Part shown: positions 8,493 to 16,720 of the stretch, piece after piece | Position numbering within the stretch: the first letter of the stretch is position 1 | Layout: each line of letters starts with the position of its first letter | Source of the DNA: JAKFWF01 sp963750535 | GTDB taxonomy: Bacteria > Pseudomonadota > Alphaproteobacteria > Rhizobiales > Hyphomicrobiaceae | NCBI GenBank assembly: GCA_963750535.1 | Contig: CAVVRF010000025.1 | Coordinates: 300,721 to 364,720, forward strand | Reading direction: 5' to 3' | DNA length: 64,000 nucleotides | Translations under genes and position numbers: made by a program | The notes under the pieces: model-generated | The model's input: only the letters and a program-made list of their open reading frames with translations | Told to the model about the DNA's origin: nothing | Database searches by the model: none

Positions 8493-10079
8493 TCAGCTCT
8501 TGCTGTAATCGGTGATGCGATCGAGCAGCCGTGGCCGCCCGGCAACGGCGGGCCGCACCTCGGGCTTTGGTTCGGCTGCCGGCGCGGCGGCTGGCGTCTC
8601 GGCCAACGGGCGGGTGTCGCCCTGGCGATTGGCACCATGCGCAAGCGGCGTTCCATTGGTGCGACCGGGACCGGCGTCGGTCGACGCCGCGGCTGGAGCG
8701 ACACTCGGCTCGGACTTGACCAGGACTGGCCGATTGACGGCGTGGGCACCGTGCGCCAGCTCGGGCTTGGCCTCGGAAATACGTTGCTTCAGGCTGCGCC
8801 GCTCGGCGGCCGAGACCGGCCGGCGGGGCTGCGCCGACGTCGGCAGCGTGCCGACACCCAGCCGCCGCATCTCTTCCATGAAGTGTTGTGCCTGGCGTGC
8901 CAGCCGCTCGTTGGTGGCGGCGACCTCGGCTCGCAGTTTCCGGATCGTCTCCGACTGCTGGTCGGCGAGGATCTGCAGCGAGCTCAGCTTCGACTTCATC
9001 GCGATCTTGCTGTCCTTGATCGACAGCGCGCGGTTGTCGCCGTTGTCGTCCTCGAAGGCGGCCAGTGCGCCCTTCAGCCGGGCGATCTCCTGCGCCTGCT
9101 CCTCGACTTGCTGATCCCGCTGCCGCAGCAACGCTTCGTGGCGTACCTCATCGTCTCTGCCGGCCGCGGCCACGTCCTTCATCGCCTTCAGTGCCGATTC
9201 GGCCCGCTGCAGGGCACGCTGCAGGCGGACCACCTCCGGCAGCGACGCATCATCCGCGGCGGCAATCTCGCCGTCCCTGGCCGATGCGGCCGTATCTCCG
9301 GCCCGGTTTTCGATTGCCGACGCCTGATCGCGCGTGCGTGCGTGCAGCGCTTCGATCTCGGCCCGCAACGCGATCTCGGCATCGAAAGTCGGATCGCTGA
9401 GGCCGTCGCGGTTTTGCGCCGCGCGCGTCGAGATGATCATGTTGAGCCGATCGATCTCGCTGCGCTGCTGCGCATTGATCTGGACCGCCTCGACCAGCGC
9501 CCGCTGGGTCCGCTCGGCATCCTGATTGATGCCGGCGATCTCGCGATCGCGCTGGAACAGCAGCTTTTTCGCCTCGAGCAGTCGCTGCTCGACCCTGGGC
9601 AGCCGATCGGCAATGGTCTGCTCGAGCACATTGCGGGCATTCTGCGCCGCCTCGAGCTCGGCACGGGCAGCATCGAGGTCGCTCGTCAGCGAGTTGATCA
9701 GGCCGTCCCTGCGGCTCACCTCGACAAGCTGGCGGGCGGCGCTGAACTTCAGACTGTCGAGCTCGGTCTCGAGGCGATGCACCCTGAGCGCACTGTCGGC
9801 GCGAATTCGGTCCTTGTCGGCCTTCAGCTCGGCCTCGGTGGTCGGCAGCAGTGCGCGCACCCGCTCCGCGGTCAGACGCACGGTCCGTGCCCGGTAGGCG
9901 GGCGTCAGCAGCACCACGAGAAAGCTCGCGATGAGGAAACCTAGGCCGACGAGCATGGCGGTCTGGATCGAGATCAAGCTGCGAATTCCTGGCTCGTGCT
10001 TAAGGCGCCACAGCTGCCGCCGCCGGAAACGACCAAGCGGAACGCGTCGCCGCGCCCGCCGCCGCTCCGCGAGTGGCAC
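8493..10079 (-). CDS. Membrane-anchored coiled-coil protein of unknown function
   Basis: 528 residues as given; the start is uncertain, and shorter starts just before the membrane segment are possible. A basic N-terminus (RRRARRRVPLGRFRRRQ) leads to one transmembrane helix, AMLVGLGFLIASFLVVLL (about residues 41-58). A very long alpha-helical coiled coil follows to about residue 390, rich in Ala, Glu, Arg and Gln, with RLARQAQHFMEEMRRLG near its end. The last 130 residues are Pro/Ala-rich and disordered. The topology suggests a short cytoplasmic head and a long periplasmic or cytoplasmic rod. Similar hypothetical proteins occur in alphaproteobacteria; no function can be assigned. Confidence 0.75.
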   Translation of the reverse strand: MPLAERRRARRRVPLGRFRRRQLWRLKHEPGIRSLISIQTAMLVGLGFLIASFLVVLLTPAYRARTVRLTAERVRALLPTTEAELKADKDRIRADSALRVHRLETELDSLKFSAARQLVEVSRRDGLINSLTSDLDAARAELEAAQNARNVLEQTIADRLPRVEQRLLEAKKLLFQRDREIAGINQDAERTQRALVEAVQINAQQRSEIDRLNMIISTRAAQNRDGLSDPTFDAEIALRAEIEALHARTRDQASAIENRAGDTAASARDGEIAAADDASLPEVVRLQRALQRAESALKAMKDVAAAGRDDEVRHEALLRQRDQQVEEQAQEIARLKGALAAFEDDNGDNRALSIKDSKIAMKSKLSSLQILADQQSETIRKLRAEVAATNERLARQAQHFMEEMRRLGVGTLPTSAQPRRPVSAAERRSLKQRISEAKPELAHGAHAVNRPVLVKSEPSVAPAAASTDAGPGRTNGTPLAHGANRQGDTRPLAETPAAAPAAEPKPEVRPAVAGRPRLLDRITDYSKS

Positions 10080-10137
10080 ATTCGATCTGAAACACGCGGG
10101 CTTTGGGTGCCTTGGCCGATGACCACGGCGCTTCGAG

Positions 10138-11190
10138 TCAGAACGGATTCCAGGTCGGGCTACGCGTATACTTCAAATATCCGACGTTGGCACCTAGTCT
10201 CAGACCGATCCCTGAGCGGATCGGCGCCAATATCACATCGCCGTACTTCTGGAACTGCACGCCGACCCCTCCGACCAGATAGGCAGTGCCCTGAACCCCG
10301 CCGAATCGATGGTAGATTTCGGATGGATCGCGCAAGTTGTATACGAGCACCATGGTCTTCGAGCCCTCGGCGCCCACGTCATAGCCGAGCGTCGGTCCCT
10401 GCCAGAACACCTTGTGGGTCCCGGCGTCCTTCGTGAAGAGGCGCCCCTCTCCGTACCGCAGGCCGGCGACGAACGCGCCGCCGGCATCCTCGCCCAGGAT
10501 GTAGCCATTGGGGCGGCCGGCCTTCTGGAACGTATACTCGATCACGCTGGCGAGACCGCGGCTGACGGTCCCGAAGAAGCCGTGCCCGGCCTGGTAGATC
10601 TCGTTCTGCGAGTAGTAGCCGCCGACCGGACGCTGGTCGTCCTGCGGGCCCTCGCCGTAGCGTGGAGGCGGGGGCGGGCCGTTGTCGCCGTATTCGCGGT
10701 CATAAGGCTCGCGCGGGCCGGACGGATTTGGCTCGCCATAGCGGCCCTGGGGGGCCGGTGGTTGATAGACGTCGCTGCCGTAGTTGCCACCTGCCTGCGC
10801 CGGCGGCCGATAGACGTCGGTGCCGTAGTTGCCGCCTGCCTGTGCCGGCGGCCGATAGGCGTCGCTGCTGCCCTGGTTGGGGCCGGCCCGATAAGCTCGC
10901 GAATCAAATCCCTGATTGCCGTAGCCACCCTGAGGCGGTGCCGTATAGGCGTCATTCGCCCGAGACTGCGGGTAGTTGTTGCCAGGCTGGCCATACCCTC
11001 CATTGCCGTAGGGCGCAGGTCCCGGCTCGGTCCGGTCGGCACCCTCGTCGCCGCCGAGCCGCTGCTGGCCTGGGGGCGTCGTGCGGTCCCACGGCAGCCG
11101 CTCCTGCGCAACCGCGGCAAATCCGATCAGGATCGTCGCCGAGACGACCACACTTCCGAGAATCCGTTTTGCCAAACTGCGTTGCCGCAT
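10138..11190 (-). CDS. eipA: DUF1134 / EipA-family envelope protein
   Basis: 350 residues from the ATG at 11190, with AGGGGA upstream. A signal peptide (LGSVVVSATILIGFAAVAQ) precedes a long Gly/Pro/Tyr/Asn-rich segment (about residues 30-190) containing 15-residue repeats of the form DVYRPPAQAGGNYGS. The DUF1134 domain begins at YYSQNEIYQAGHGFFG and includes a conserved stretch around SRGLASVIEYTFQKAG, plus LGYDVGAEGSKTMVLVYNLRDP. In Brucella the DUF1134 protein EipA is a periplasmic envelope-integrity factor; the same general role is inferred. The long repeat-bearing linker is longer than in the Brucella protein and may be lineage-specific. Confidence 0.85.
   Translation of the reverse strand: MRQRSLAKRILGSVVVSATILIGFAAVAQERLPWDRTTPPGQQRLGGDEGADRTEPGPAPYGNGGYGQPGNNYPQSRANDAYTAPPQGGYGNQGFDSRAYRAGPNQGSSDAYRPPAQAGGNYGTDVYRPPAQAGGNYGSDVYQPPAPQGRYGEPNPSGPREPYDREYGDNGPPPPPRYGEGPQDDQRPVGGYYSQNEIYQAGHGFFGTVSRGLASVIEYTFQKAGRPNGYILGEDAGGAFVAGLRYGEGRLFTKDAGTHKVFWQGPTLGYDVGAEGSKTMVLVYNLRDPSEIYHRFGGVQGTAYLVGGVGVQFQKYGDVILAPIRSGIGLRLGANVGYLKYTRSPTWNPF
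10764..10866. repeat. 45-bp tandem repeat inside eipA
   Basis: Two full 45-base units (10764-10808 and 10809-10853) differ at only a few bases; a partial third unit runs to about 10866. They encode the 15-residue repeat (D)(A/V)Y(R/Q)PPAQAGGNYG(T/S) on the minus strand and keep the reading frame, so copy-number change would alter linker length without a frameshift. Confidence 0.8.
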
Positions 11191-11310
11191 GATCACAGTC
11201 CCCTGCGCGTTGGGCATGCCGGGCGACCGCAGGCGCGGCCGGGCGCCGGTCATCTTCCGATAACCATGTCGCGAAAAGTATTACTAAAGTGTGGCTATTT
11301 CGCAGGCGCC

Positions 11311-12144
11311 TTACGTCAATTGCATGGCGAGTTCGCGATTTCCCCAGGCGATAAAATCTTTGTTTTTGAATGCGTTATCGGCTTTTCCGTAAGTCAGTTC
11401 GGAACCATCGAGCAAGGTGACGATGCCGCCCGCGGCACGCAGCACGGCGTCGCCGGCTGCCGTATCCCACTCGTGAATGCTGCCAATTCGCGGATAGATA
11501 TCCGCCTCGCCGCGGGCGACCAGGCAGAACTTCAGCGATGATCCGATGTTGCGCCGCTCGCGCACGTTCCATCGCAGCAGCAGCGCCTCGGCTTCCGCCG
11601 CGCCGTGAGTCCGGCTGGCGACCGCGGCCAATGCCGCCAGGTCCGGCTTGCGGGTGTTGATCTGCCTCGCCGCGATGTCGGCGAAGCACTTTGCGCCGCA
11701 GGCCGGATCGACCACCGCCTCGATCGCCGTCGCCGGCCCGAGGGCCGCAAACAGAAGCTGCGAGGCCGGCGCATACACGACACCGAATCGCGGCCGGCCG
11801 TCCTCGATCAGGGCAACGTTGATCGTGAAGTCGGGGTCTCCTGAAATGAACGACTTGGTGCCATCGAGCGGATCGACCAGAAAGAACCGATTGCCGATCG
11901 CCGGGATCGAGCCACCGGCGGCCGCCTCCTCGGCCACCACCGGCACGCCCGGTGCGGCGTCCGCCAGCGCCGACAGCAGAATCGCCTCGGCCTCGCGATC
12001 GGCGACCGTCACCGGCGACAGGTCGCCTTTTCGCTCGACCTCGACGCCGGCCGTGAAATAGCCGACCTCCAGCCGCCCGGCCGCAAGGATCGCTGGCAGC
12101 AACCGGTCCGCCAGCGCGAGGTATTGAAGTCCCTGCAGATCCAC
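11311..12144 (-). CDS. cysQ: 3'(2'),5'-bisphosphate nucleotidase CysQ
   Basis: 277 residues from a GTG at 12144 with AAGGAG eight bases upstream; the ATG-started extension to 12303 lacks family character. The inositol-monophosphatase fold is evident: the first metal-binding segment VPVVAEEAAA, the core motif VDPLDGTKSFISGDPDFTIN (about residues 95-114) and the second motif HEWDTAAGDAVLRAAGG near the C-terminus. CysQ hydrolyses PAP/PAPS-type nucleotides in the cytoplasm and so controls sulfate assimilation by-products. The length is right for the family. There are no other cys genes nearby. Confidence 0.9.
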   Translation of the reverse strand: MDLQGLQYLALADRLLPAILAAGRLEVGYFTAGVEVERKGDLSPVTVADREAEAILLSALADAAPGVPVVAEEAAAGGSIPAIGNRFFLVDPLDGTKSFISGDPDFTINVALIEDGRPRFGVVYAPASQLLFAALGPATAIEAVVDPACGAKCFADIAARQINTRKPDLAALAAVASRTHGAAEAEALLLRWNVRERRNIGSSLKFCLVARGEADIYPRIGSIHEWDTAAGDAVLRAAGGIVTLLDGSELTYGKADNAFKNKDFIAWGNRELAMQLT

Positions 12145-12431
12145 TATCGGCACTCCTTGGCCGTCAAGCGGCGGTCCATCGACGAATGTCGGTACTCGCT
12201 CGACGGCGCGGCAGCAAGGACGCATGCACCCGCTAAAATGCGTGCCATGACCATGGTCCGACGCGTTCGAGGCTTTGCAACCGCACCGCGGCGCATGTAT
12301 CACGATAACTGATTTGCGGACGGGTTGGATCGATGTACGCCAGCGTCAGCGCAGCCTCGCGCCTTGGCGTCCCACTCGCAGCCGCGTTCATGACCGGCCT
12401 GCGGTCGACAGAACGATAAACAGAGGCATGC

Positions 12432-13073
12432 ATGACCCCGATCGCCCAGCCGTCCGACTTGGAACTCGCCGCTCTCATCTCGAGCAAGATCTGTCATGAC
12501 GTCATCGGCCCGGTGGGCGCGATCTACAATGGGCTGGAAATTCTCGACGAGGATGACGATCACGACGCCCAGACGTATGCCTTGAACGTCATTCGCAACG
12601 TCACCGAACAGGCCTCCGCCAAGCTCCAGTTCGCGCGTTTCGCGTTCGGCGCCGCCGGCTCGGCCGGGGCCCAGATCGATTTGGCGACGGCCGAGCAGAT
12701 CTCGCGAGGCTTCGTCGGCTCCGGCAAGCACAAGCTGATCTGGAAGGGATTGACCGGTTACGCGCCCAAGGATCGCGTCAAGTTGCTGCTCAACCTGGTC
12801 GCCAGCGCGATCACGGCTCTGCCGCGCGGCGGCGAGATCGAGGTGATGATCACCGGCTCCATCGAGCAGCCGATGTTCGTCATCCGCTGCCGTGGAACCG
12901 GCGCCAGGCCGCCCCAGTACCTGACCGAGTTCGTGCTCGGCCAGCAGCCACCACAGCTCGACGCCATGACCATCCAGGCCTACTACACGTGGCGGCTGGC
13001 CAGCACCTCCGGCATGCGCCTCGAGATCCTGAAGGACGGCGCCGACATCCTGCTCGCCGCCGGCGCAGCCTGA
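12432..13073 (+). CDS. chpT: Histidine phosphotransferase ChpT
   Basis: 213 residues. The helical histidine-phosphotransferase segment LAALISSKICHDVIGPVGAI places the phosphorylated His at residue 22, followed by YNGLEILDED. The C-terminal half is a degenerate ATPase-like domain (LIWKGLTGYAPKDRVKLLLNL and ALPRGGEIEVMITG). ChpT relays phosphate from CckA to CtrA and CpdR in the alphaproteobacterial cell-cycle pathway. The length and motif order fit. A stand-alone receiver gene follows 146 bases downstream on the same strand and may be part of the same signalling unit. Confidence 0.93.
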   Translation: MTPIAQPSDLELAALISSKICHDVIGPVGAIYNGLEILDEDDDHDAQTYALNVIRNVTEQASAKLQFARFAFGAAGSAGAQIDLATAEQISRGFVGSGKHKLIWKGLTGYAPKDRVKLLLNLVASAITALPRGGEIEVMITGSIEQPMFVIRCRGTGARPPQYLTEFVLGQQPPQLDAMTIQAYYTWRLASTSGMRLEILKDGADILLAAGAA

Positions 13074-13219
13074 GCGGCTGCGGGCGTTTGCCGCCCGTCA
13101 CGTTTCTGAACAGGCTTCAACTGGCAGTTAAGGAATTGCCCGCAAAATAGCGCGTGCGCCGGCGATCCCTGAATAACGCCAAGCCGGCCGCCGTCGAACC
13201 GCATTCAGAGGACCGCAAG

Positions 13220-13591
13220 ATGCTTTGCTGGCTTGTCGTCGATGACTCGGAGGTGATCAGGAAAGTCGCTCGCCAGGTCCTCGAGGACATGAATTTCCTG
13301 GTCATCGAGGCCGAAAACGGCGAAGCGGCGCTGGCGCAGTGCTCGCGCGCGATGCCCGAGATCATTCTGCTCGACTGGCTGATGCCCGGCATGAACGGTC
13401 ACGAGTTCATGAGCGCTGTGAAGGCAATTCCATCTGAGAACAGGCCGGTGATTGTCTACTGCACTACGGAAAACAACCCCCGCGACATCAACCGCGCCTT
13501 CGCCGGCGGCGCCGAGACGTTCCTGCTGAAGCCCTTCAATCGCGCGATCCTGAAGGAAAAGATCAACGAAGTGGTACTGCTGGCGGCCTGA
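13220..13591 (+). CDS. Single-domain CheY-like response regulator
   Basis: 123 residues from the ATG at 13220, with AGAGGA eight bases upstream. It is only a receiver domain: the acidic pair D8-D9 (VVDDSEVIRKVARQVLEDM), the phospho-acceptor D52 in IILLDWLMPGMNGHEFM, the conserved Thr in YCTTENN and the Lys in FLLKPFN. There is no output domain, so it acts by phosphate transfer or protein contact. Receivers of this subtype (WLVVDDSEVIRKVAR) are common next to chpT in alphaproteobacteria. Whether ChpT phosphorylates it is inference from position. Confidence 0.92.
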   Translation: MLCWLVVDDSEVIRKVARQVLEDMNFLVIEAENGEAALAQCSRAMPEIILLDWLMPGMNGHEFMSAVKAIPSENRPVIVYCTTENNPRDINRAFAGGAETFLLKPFNRAILKEKINEVVLLAA

Positions 13592-13718
13592 CCGGCGGCA
13601 CAAGGCTTGGCGGCAGGCGCTGCCGACCGCGGCAATGCAACGCACGGCCAGGCAGCCCGACAGTCCCGCGGGCTATCCTTCGCCGATCGTGGGTACTAGA
13701 AGGGGACGCGGCAGCCAG

Positions 13719-14438
13719 ATGCCGCGGTCCGCTTCCGGAAACTTGGACGACGTGCTGAAAATCGACCGACTGGCGATCCCCGGCTTGCCGCTGCTTTCGT
13801 TCGAAGTGGCGGCGTGCGAGTGCGTAGCGATCGAAGGCCCGTCCGGCTCCGGCAAGACGCGGATACTGCGTGCCATCGCCGACCTCGATCCGGCAGACGG
13901 CTACGTCTTTCTCGACGGTGCGGAACGCAACGAGATGACCGCGAGCGCCTGGCGCCGCCGCGTGCGATTCGTCTCGGCTGAGCCGGCCTGGTGGGCAGCC
14001 ACGGCTCGCCGACATGCCAAGAAGCCGGCCGAGATCCAGCGGCTTGAGCGCTTCTCCAACTCGCTGGGGATCGACCGCGCCGCCCTCGACCGCCCGATTG
14101 CACAGCTTTCGACCGGCGAACGGCTGCGTCTCGGCCTCGCCCGTTCGCTTTGCGACGAGCCGACGGCACTCCTCCTGGACGAGCCGACCGCCGCGCTCGA
14201 TCCGCAATCTTGTGCTCTGGTCGAGGAATTGATCCGGTTCCTGCTACTGGCCGGCCGCTCGATCGTGCTGGTGAGCCACGACGAGGCGCAGATCGCGCGC
14301 ATCGCTCACAAGCGACTGTTGCTCGCGGCGCCGACGAAGCCTGCCCAAACGCCGACGGGCGAGCCAGGCCGTGCAGGCGTACCGCCCGCAGACGAGCGCA
14401 TCGCGACGCTGGCTGACCGGTGGAGCAGCACGCGTTGA
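13719..14438 (+). CDS. FetA/YbbL-like ABC transporter ATP-binding protein
   Basis: 239 residues from the ATG at 13719 (GAAGGGGA lies upstream); an open extension to 13635 adds 28 residues with no family character. Walker A is GPSGSGKTRI, the signature is QLSTGERLRLGLARS, Walker B is ALLLDEPTAALD and the switch His is in VLVSHDEAQI. The short size and the overlapping UPF0014 permease gene place it with the FetAB/YbbLM system, linked in E. coli to iron homeostasis and oxidative stress. The C-terminus overlaps the GTG of the permease by 19 bases, so the two are translationally coupled. Confidence 0.85.
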   Translation: MPRSASGNLDDVLKIDRLAIPGLPLLSFEVAACECVAIEGPSGSGKTRILRAIADLDPADGYVFLDGAERNEMTASAWRRRVRFVSAEPAWWAATARRHAKKPAEIQRLERFSNSLGIDRAALDRPIAQLSTGERLRLGLARSLCDEPTALLLDEPTAALDPQSCALVEELIRFLLLAGRSIVLVSHDEAQIARIAHKRLLLAAPTKPAQTPTGEPGRAGVPPADERIATLADRWSSTR

Positions 14439-14854
14439 CCTATCACGCCCTCAGCCTCATCGATCTCGCGCTCGCCGGCTTGCTGCTGAGCGCCAACGCC
14501 GGCATCTCGTTCCTGCTGGGGCTCAAGCTCGAGCGAACATTGCTCATATCGGCCGTGCGCATGGTGCTGCAGCTCGGCGCGGTCGGCTTCATCCTGAAGT
14601 TCGTGTTCGAGCAGCGGCTCGCTGGATCTCACTGTCGCGTTTGCCACGGTGATGGTTCTGGTCGCCAGCTGGGAGGCGCTGTCGCGGCAGCGTTACCGAA
14701 TTGCTGGCGCGTGGCCGCAGTGGGGCCTAGGCACCGCCGCACTGCTGTTCAGCGGTACCGCCGGCACGGTCTATGCCGTCGGGCTGGTCATCGGCACCGA
14801 CCCGTGGTGGGCGCCACGCATGCTGTTGCCAATTCTCGGGATGGTATTGGGTAA
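14420..14854 (+). pseudogene. N-terminal part of the FetB-like permease (frameshifted)
   Basis: A GTG at 14420 overlaps the end of the ATPase gene. The first 66 residues are good UPF0014 permease sequence: YHALSLIDLALAGLLLSANAG, then FLLGLKLERTLLISAVRMVLQLG, then FILKFVFEQR. After residue 66 the frame degenerates (LAGSHCRVCHGDGSG). The natural continuation SLDLTVAFATVMVLVASWEA is in the next frame, starting at 14619. Removing one base near 14618 joins the two exactly, so this is a single-base insertion, either a real mutation or a sequencing error. Confidence 0.8.
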
Positions 14855-15245
14855 CGCGCTCACCGGCGTGTCGCTGGCACTCGATACGTTTTCGACCGCA
14901 GTCAAGCGCGAACGAGGCGCGATCGAGGCCCAGCTCGCCCTGGGGGCGTCCCGCTTCGAAGCAATGCGCGACGTCCTGGCCGACGCTCTACGCACCGCAA
15001 TGACGCCGATCATCAATGCGATGGCGGCGGCCGGGGTGGTGTCGCTGCCGGGCATGATGACCGGCCAGATCATGGCCGGCGCCGACCCCGTCGAGGCGGC
15101 GAAATACCAGATCATGATCCTGTGCGTGATCGCCGGCGCGACGGCGCTAGGCGTCCTCATTGCCGGGTGCGGCGGCGTCTTGCTGTTGACCGACGCCCGG
15201 CAACGCCTTCGTGCCGAGCGACTGGTCGACCCACAGTCCGGCTGA
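14649..15245 (+). CDS. FetB-like (UPF0014/YbbM) permease, C-terminal part
   Basis: 198 residues from an ATG that is probably internal. The sequence has several membrane segments and the UPF0014 hallmarks: MLLPILGMVLGNALTGVSLA, ERGAIEAQLALGASRFEAM (cytoplasmic coupling loop) and VSLPGMMTGQIMAGADPVEA. Joined to the upstream fragment it gives a normal full-length permease of about 274 residues. The partner ATPase overlaps upstream. The frame break means the permease is either inactive or intact but misread in this assembly. Confidence 0.85.
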   Translation: MMVLVASWEALSRQRYRIAGAWPQWGLGTAALLFSGTAGTVYAVGLVIGTDPWWAPRMLLPILGMVLGNALTGVSLALDTFSTAVKRERGAIEAQLALGASRFEAMRDVLADALRTAMTPIINAMAAAGVVSLPGMMTGQIMAGADPVEAAKYQIMILCVIAGATALGVLIAGCGGVLLLTDARQRLRAERLVDPQSG

Positions 15246-15256
15246 TCCGCCCGTCG

Positions 15257-15700
15257 CTACTGCGGCTTTGGAGCCGGCGTCGATTTCGGTATCGCGCCTG
15301 TCGTCACAGGCGTGGTTGCCGGCTTCGGCGCAGCTTTCGGTGCGGTGGCTGCCTTGTTCTTGACTCCGACCGCCGGCGCGGCAGCGTCGATCGGCATCTT
15401 GTTGCCTTCCCAGCAGACGCTGGCGGACGCCTTGCAGGTGTACTCATCGAACAGGCCGAAATCGAGGAACAACTCGCAAGTCACGTCCTTCTTGCCGGTC
15501 GTGTACTTGCCGATGCCGCGCTCGGCGGTCCACTTGGCAATGTACGTGTCGAGCAGGTTCTTGGCGTCCTTGGTCGGGCCGTCCTTGCCGTAGTCATTGA
15601 CGGAGAAAGCCAGTCGGGTGCAAGCCGCGTCGGCAGTGTTGGCGGCAAGGCCGACAGCCAGTGCGGTGCCGAGAACGAGAAGCGAAGCGCGCATTCGCAT
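15257..15700 (-). CDS. Small secreted four-cysteine protein, member 1
   Basis: 147 residues from the ATG at 15700; the ATG two codons later (15694) has better Shine-Dalgarno spacing. The signal peptide is ASLLVLGTALAVGLAANTADA. The mature part has exactly four Cys with spacing C-x47-C-x13-C-x6-C (ACTRLAF, DVTCELF, YTCKAS, VCWEG), followed by a disordered Ala/Lys/Pro/Thr tail. The last C-x6-C and the preceding region resemble the two other small secreted proteins in this cluster. It is presumably periplasmic with two disulfides. The function is unknown. Confidence 0.7.
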   Translation of the reverse strand: MRMRASLLVLGTALAVGLAANTADAACTRLAFSVNDYGKDGPTKDAKNLLDTYIAKWTAERGIGKYTTGKKDVTCELFLDFGLFDEYTCKASASVCWEGNKMPIDAAAPAVGVKNKAATAPKAAPKPATTPVTTGAIPKSTPAPKPQ

Positions 15701-15841
15701 GGGACCCCTGTCGATTGAGCTGGACATGCGACTCCCTATAGCCGGAAGTCATTCGACCTGCCTAGCCGACTGCAAAACGAATCCTGTGTGCGTGACAGAA
15801 ATGTTGCGCTTTTACTTCATGTGCATGCGCAACAAGCCTGC

Positions 15842-16216
15842 TCAATACTGGAAGGGCGAATTGCCGCCGCGCGGGGAAATGCCACTATCGAAGAAGAAGT
15901 CGCTGTCGAACGGCCCGCCAATCGACTGCCGATCGAACTGGTAGGTGCGGAAAGTGCTGCCGCTGCTGTAGCGAGACTGGGTGTCGCCGTAGGTATTGAT
16001 GCTGTCCGTCCAGGCATAGGAGTATCCGCCGCGACGCCAAACGAAGCTACGGACCTGCGGTTTCCGCCGATACAGGCGCGAAGTACGCACGTCACGGCTT
16101 TCCTGCGTCTCCGCTTCCGTGCTTGCCGCCTTTTTCTTGCCGGCCTCGGCGCTGGCGCCAAACATCACCAGTGCAGCGGCACCGGCCAACAGTGACAGAG
16201 TTGCATAGCGCAGCAT
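15842..16216 (-). CDS. Small secreted protein of unknown function
   Basis: 124 residues. A clear signal peptide (YATLSLLAGAAALVMFGASAEA) precedes a Lys/Arg-rich then Ser/Tyr/Gly-rich mature chain (RGGYSYAWTDSINTYGDTQS). It has no cysteine in the mature part, unlike its neighbours. The Tyr/Ser/Gly composition suggests an exported, possibly envelope-associated protein. It lies in a run of four short minus-strand secreted-protein genes. No family was recognised. Confidence 0.65.
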   Translation of the reverse strand: MLRYATLSLLAGAAALVMFGASAEAGKKKAASTEAETQESRDVRTSRLYRRKPQVRSFVWRRGGYSYAWTDSINTYGDTQSRYSSGSTFRTYQFDRQSIGGPFDSDFFFDSGISPRGGNSPFQY

Positions 16217-16368
16217 GTGAGCCGATCCTCGCTCGAGCCTTGACTGATTACGATTAGCCTACCGCGAATCCTGAACGAATTCTTCAACAGAAGGTGGACG
16301 CCGACGCGCCTTTTGCCGACCACTGTAGCCTAGGCGACACGTTTGTCGTCTTCTGACACGACATCCGC

Positions 16369-16394
16369 AAAAAAACCGGCGCCAGTGGCGCCGG
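16369..16394 (-). terminator. Intrinsic terminator after the small secreted protein gene at 16428
   Basis: Minus strand: CCGGCGCC-ACT-GGCGCCGG (eight-pair stem, three-base loop) followed by seven T. It is 34 bases past the stop at 16428 and would end the two-gene transcript 17038-16428. Confidence 0.75.
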
Positions 16395-16427
16395 CAATTT
16401 CATTGCACAGGTTGAGCGAGCAGCGCC

Positions 16428-16694
16428 CTACTTGCAGGCCTTCTGACGCGAGGTGCAGGTCGACACCACCAGCGTCGTCTCGCACTTGGTGTCGATCTTT
16501 CCCGAGGCCTTCGCGCCCAGGTTCTTGATCGCGTTGTCGAGGGCAATCGTCGACATCGTCTTCGCGAGATCCGGCGTGATGCCGGTGCCCTGACCGCCGG
16601 CGAGCACGCACTTGGCCGCCGAGGCCGGCGTGACTGCAATGCCGGCGAGCACCGCCGCCGAAGCAGCAGAGAGCAACAGATGCTTGAGCTTCAT
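16428..16694 (-). CDS. Small secreted four-cysteine protein, member 2
   Basis: 88 residues from the ATG at 16694. The signal peptide is KHLLLSAASAAVLAGIAVTPASA. The mature chain has four Cys in the order KCVLAGGQGTG, DTKCETT, STCTSRQ and ACK, spaced C-x41-C-x8-C-x6-C. A shared QGT motif shortly after the first Cys, the C-x6-C end and the terminal CK link it to the neighbouring protein at 16721-17038. It is probably periplasmic and disulfide-bonded. It is followed by an intrinsic terminator. The function is unknown. Confidence 0.72.
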   Translation of the reverse strand: MKLKHLLLSAASAAVLAGIAVTPASAAKCVLAGGQGTGITPDLAKTMSTIALDNAIKNLGAKASGKIDTKCETTLVVSTCTSRQKACK

Positions 16695-16720
16695 GGCCTG
16701 TCCTCCGTTGTTACCGTACT

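Noticed and set aside
10764..10866. CRISPR-like direct repeats
   Set aside because: Units are contiguous without spacers and encode an in-frame protein repeat in eipA. No CRISPR array was seen elsewhere.
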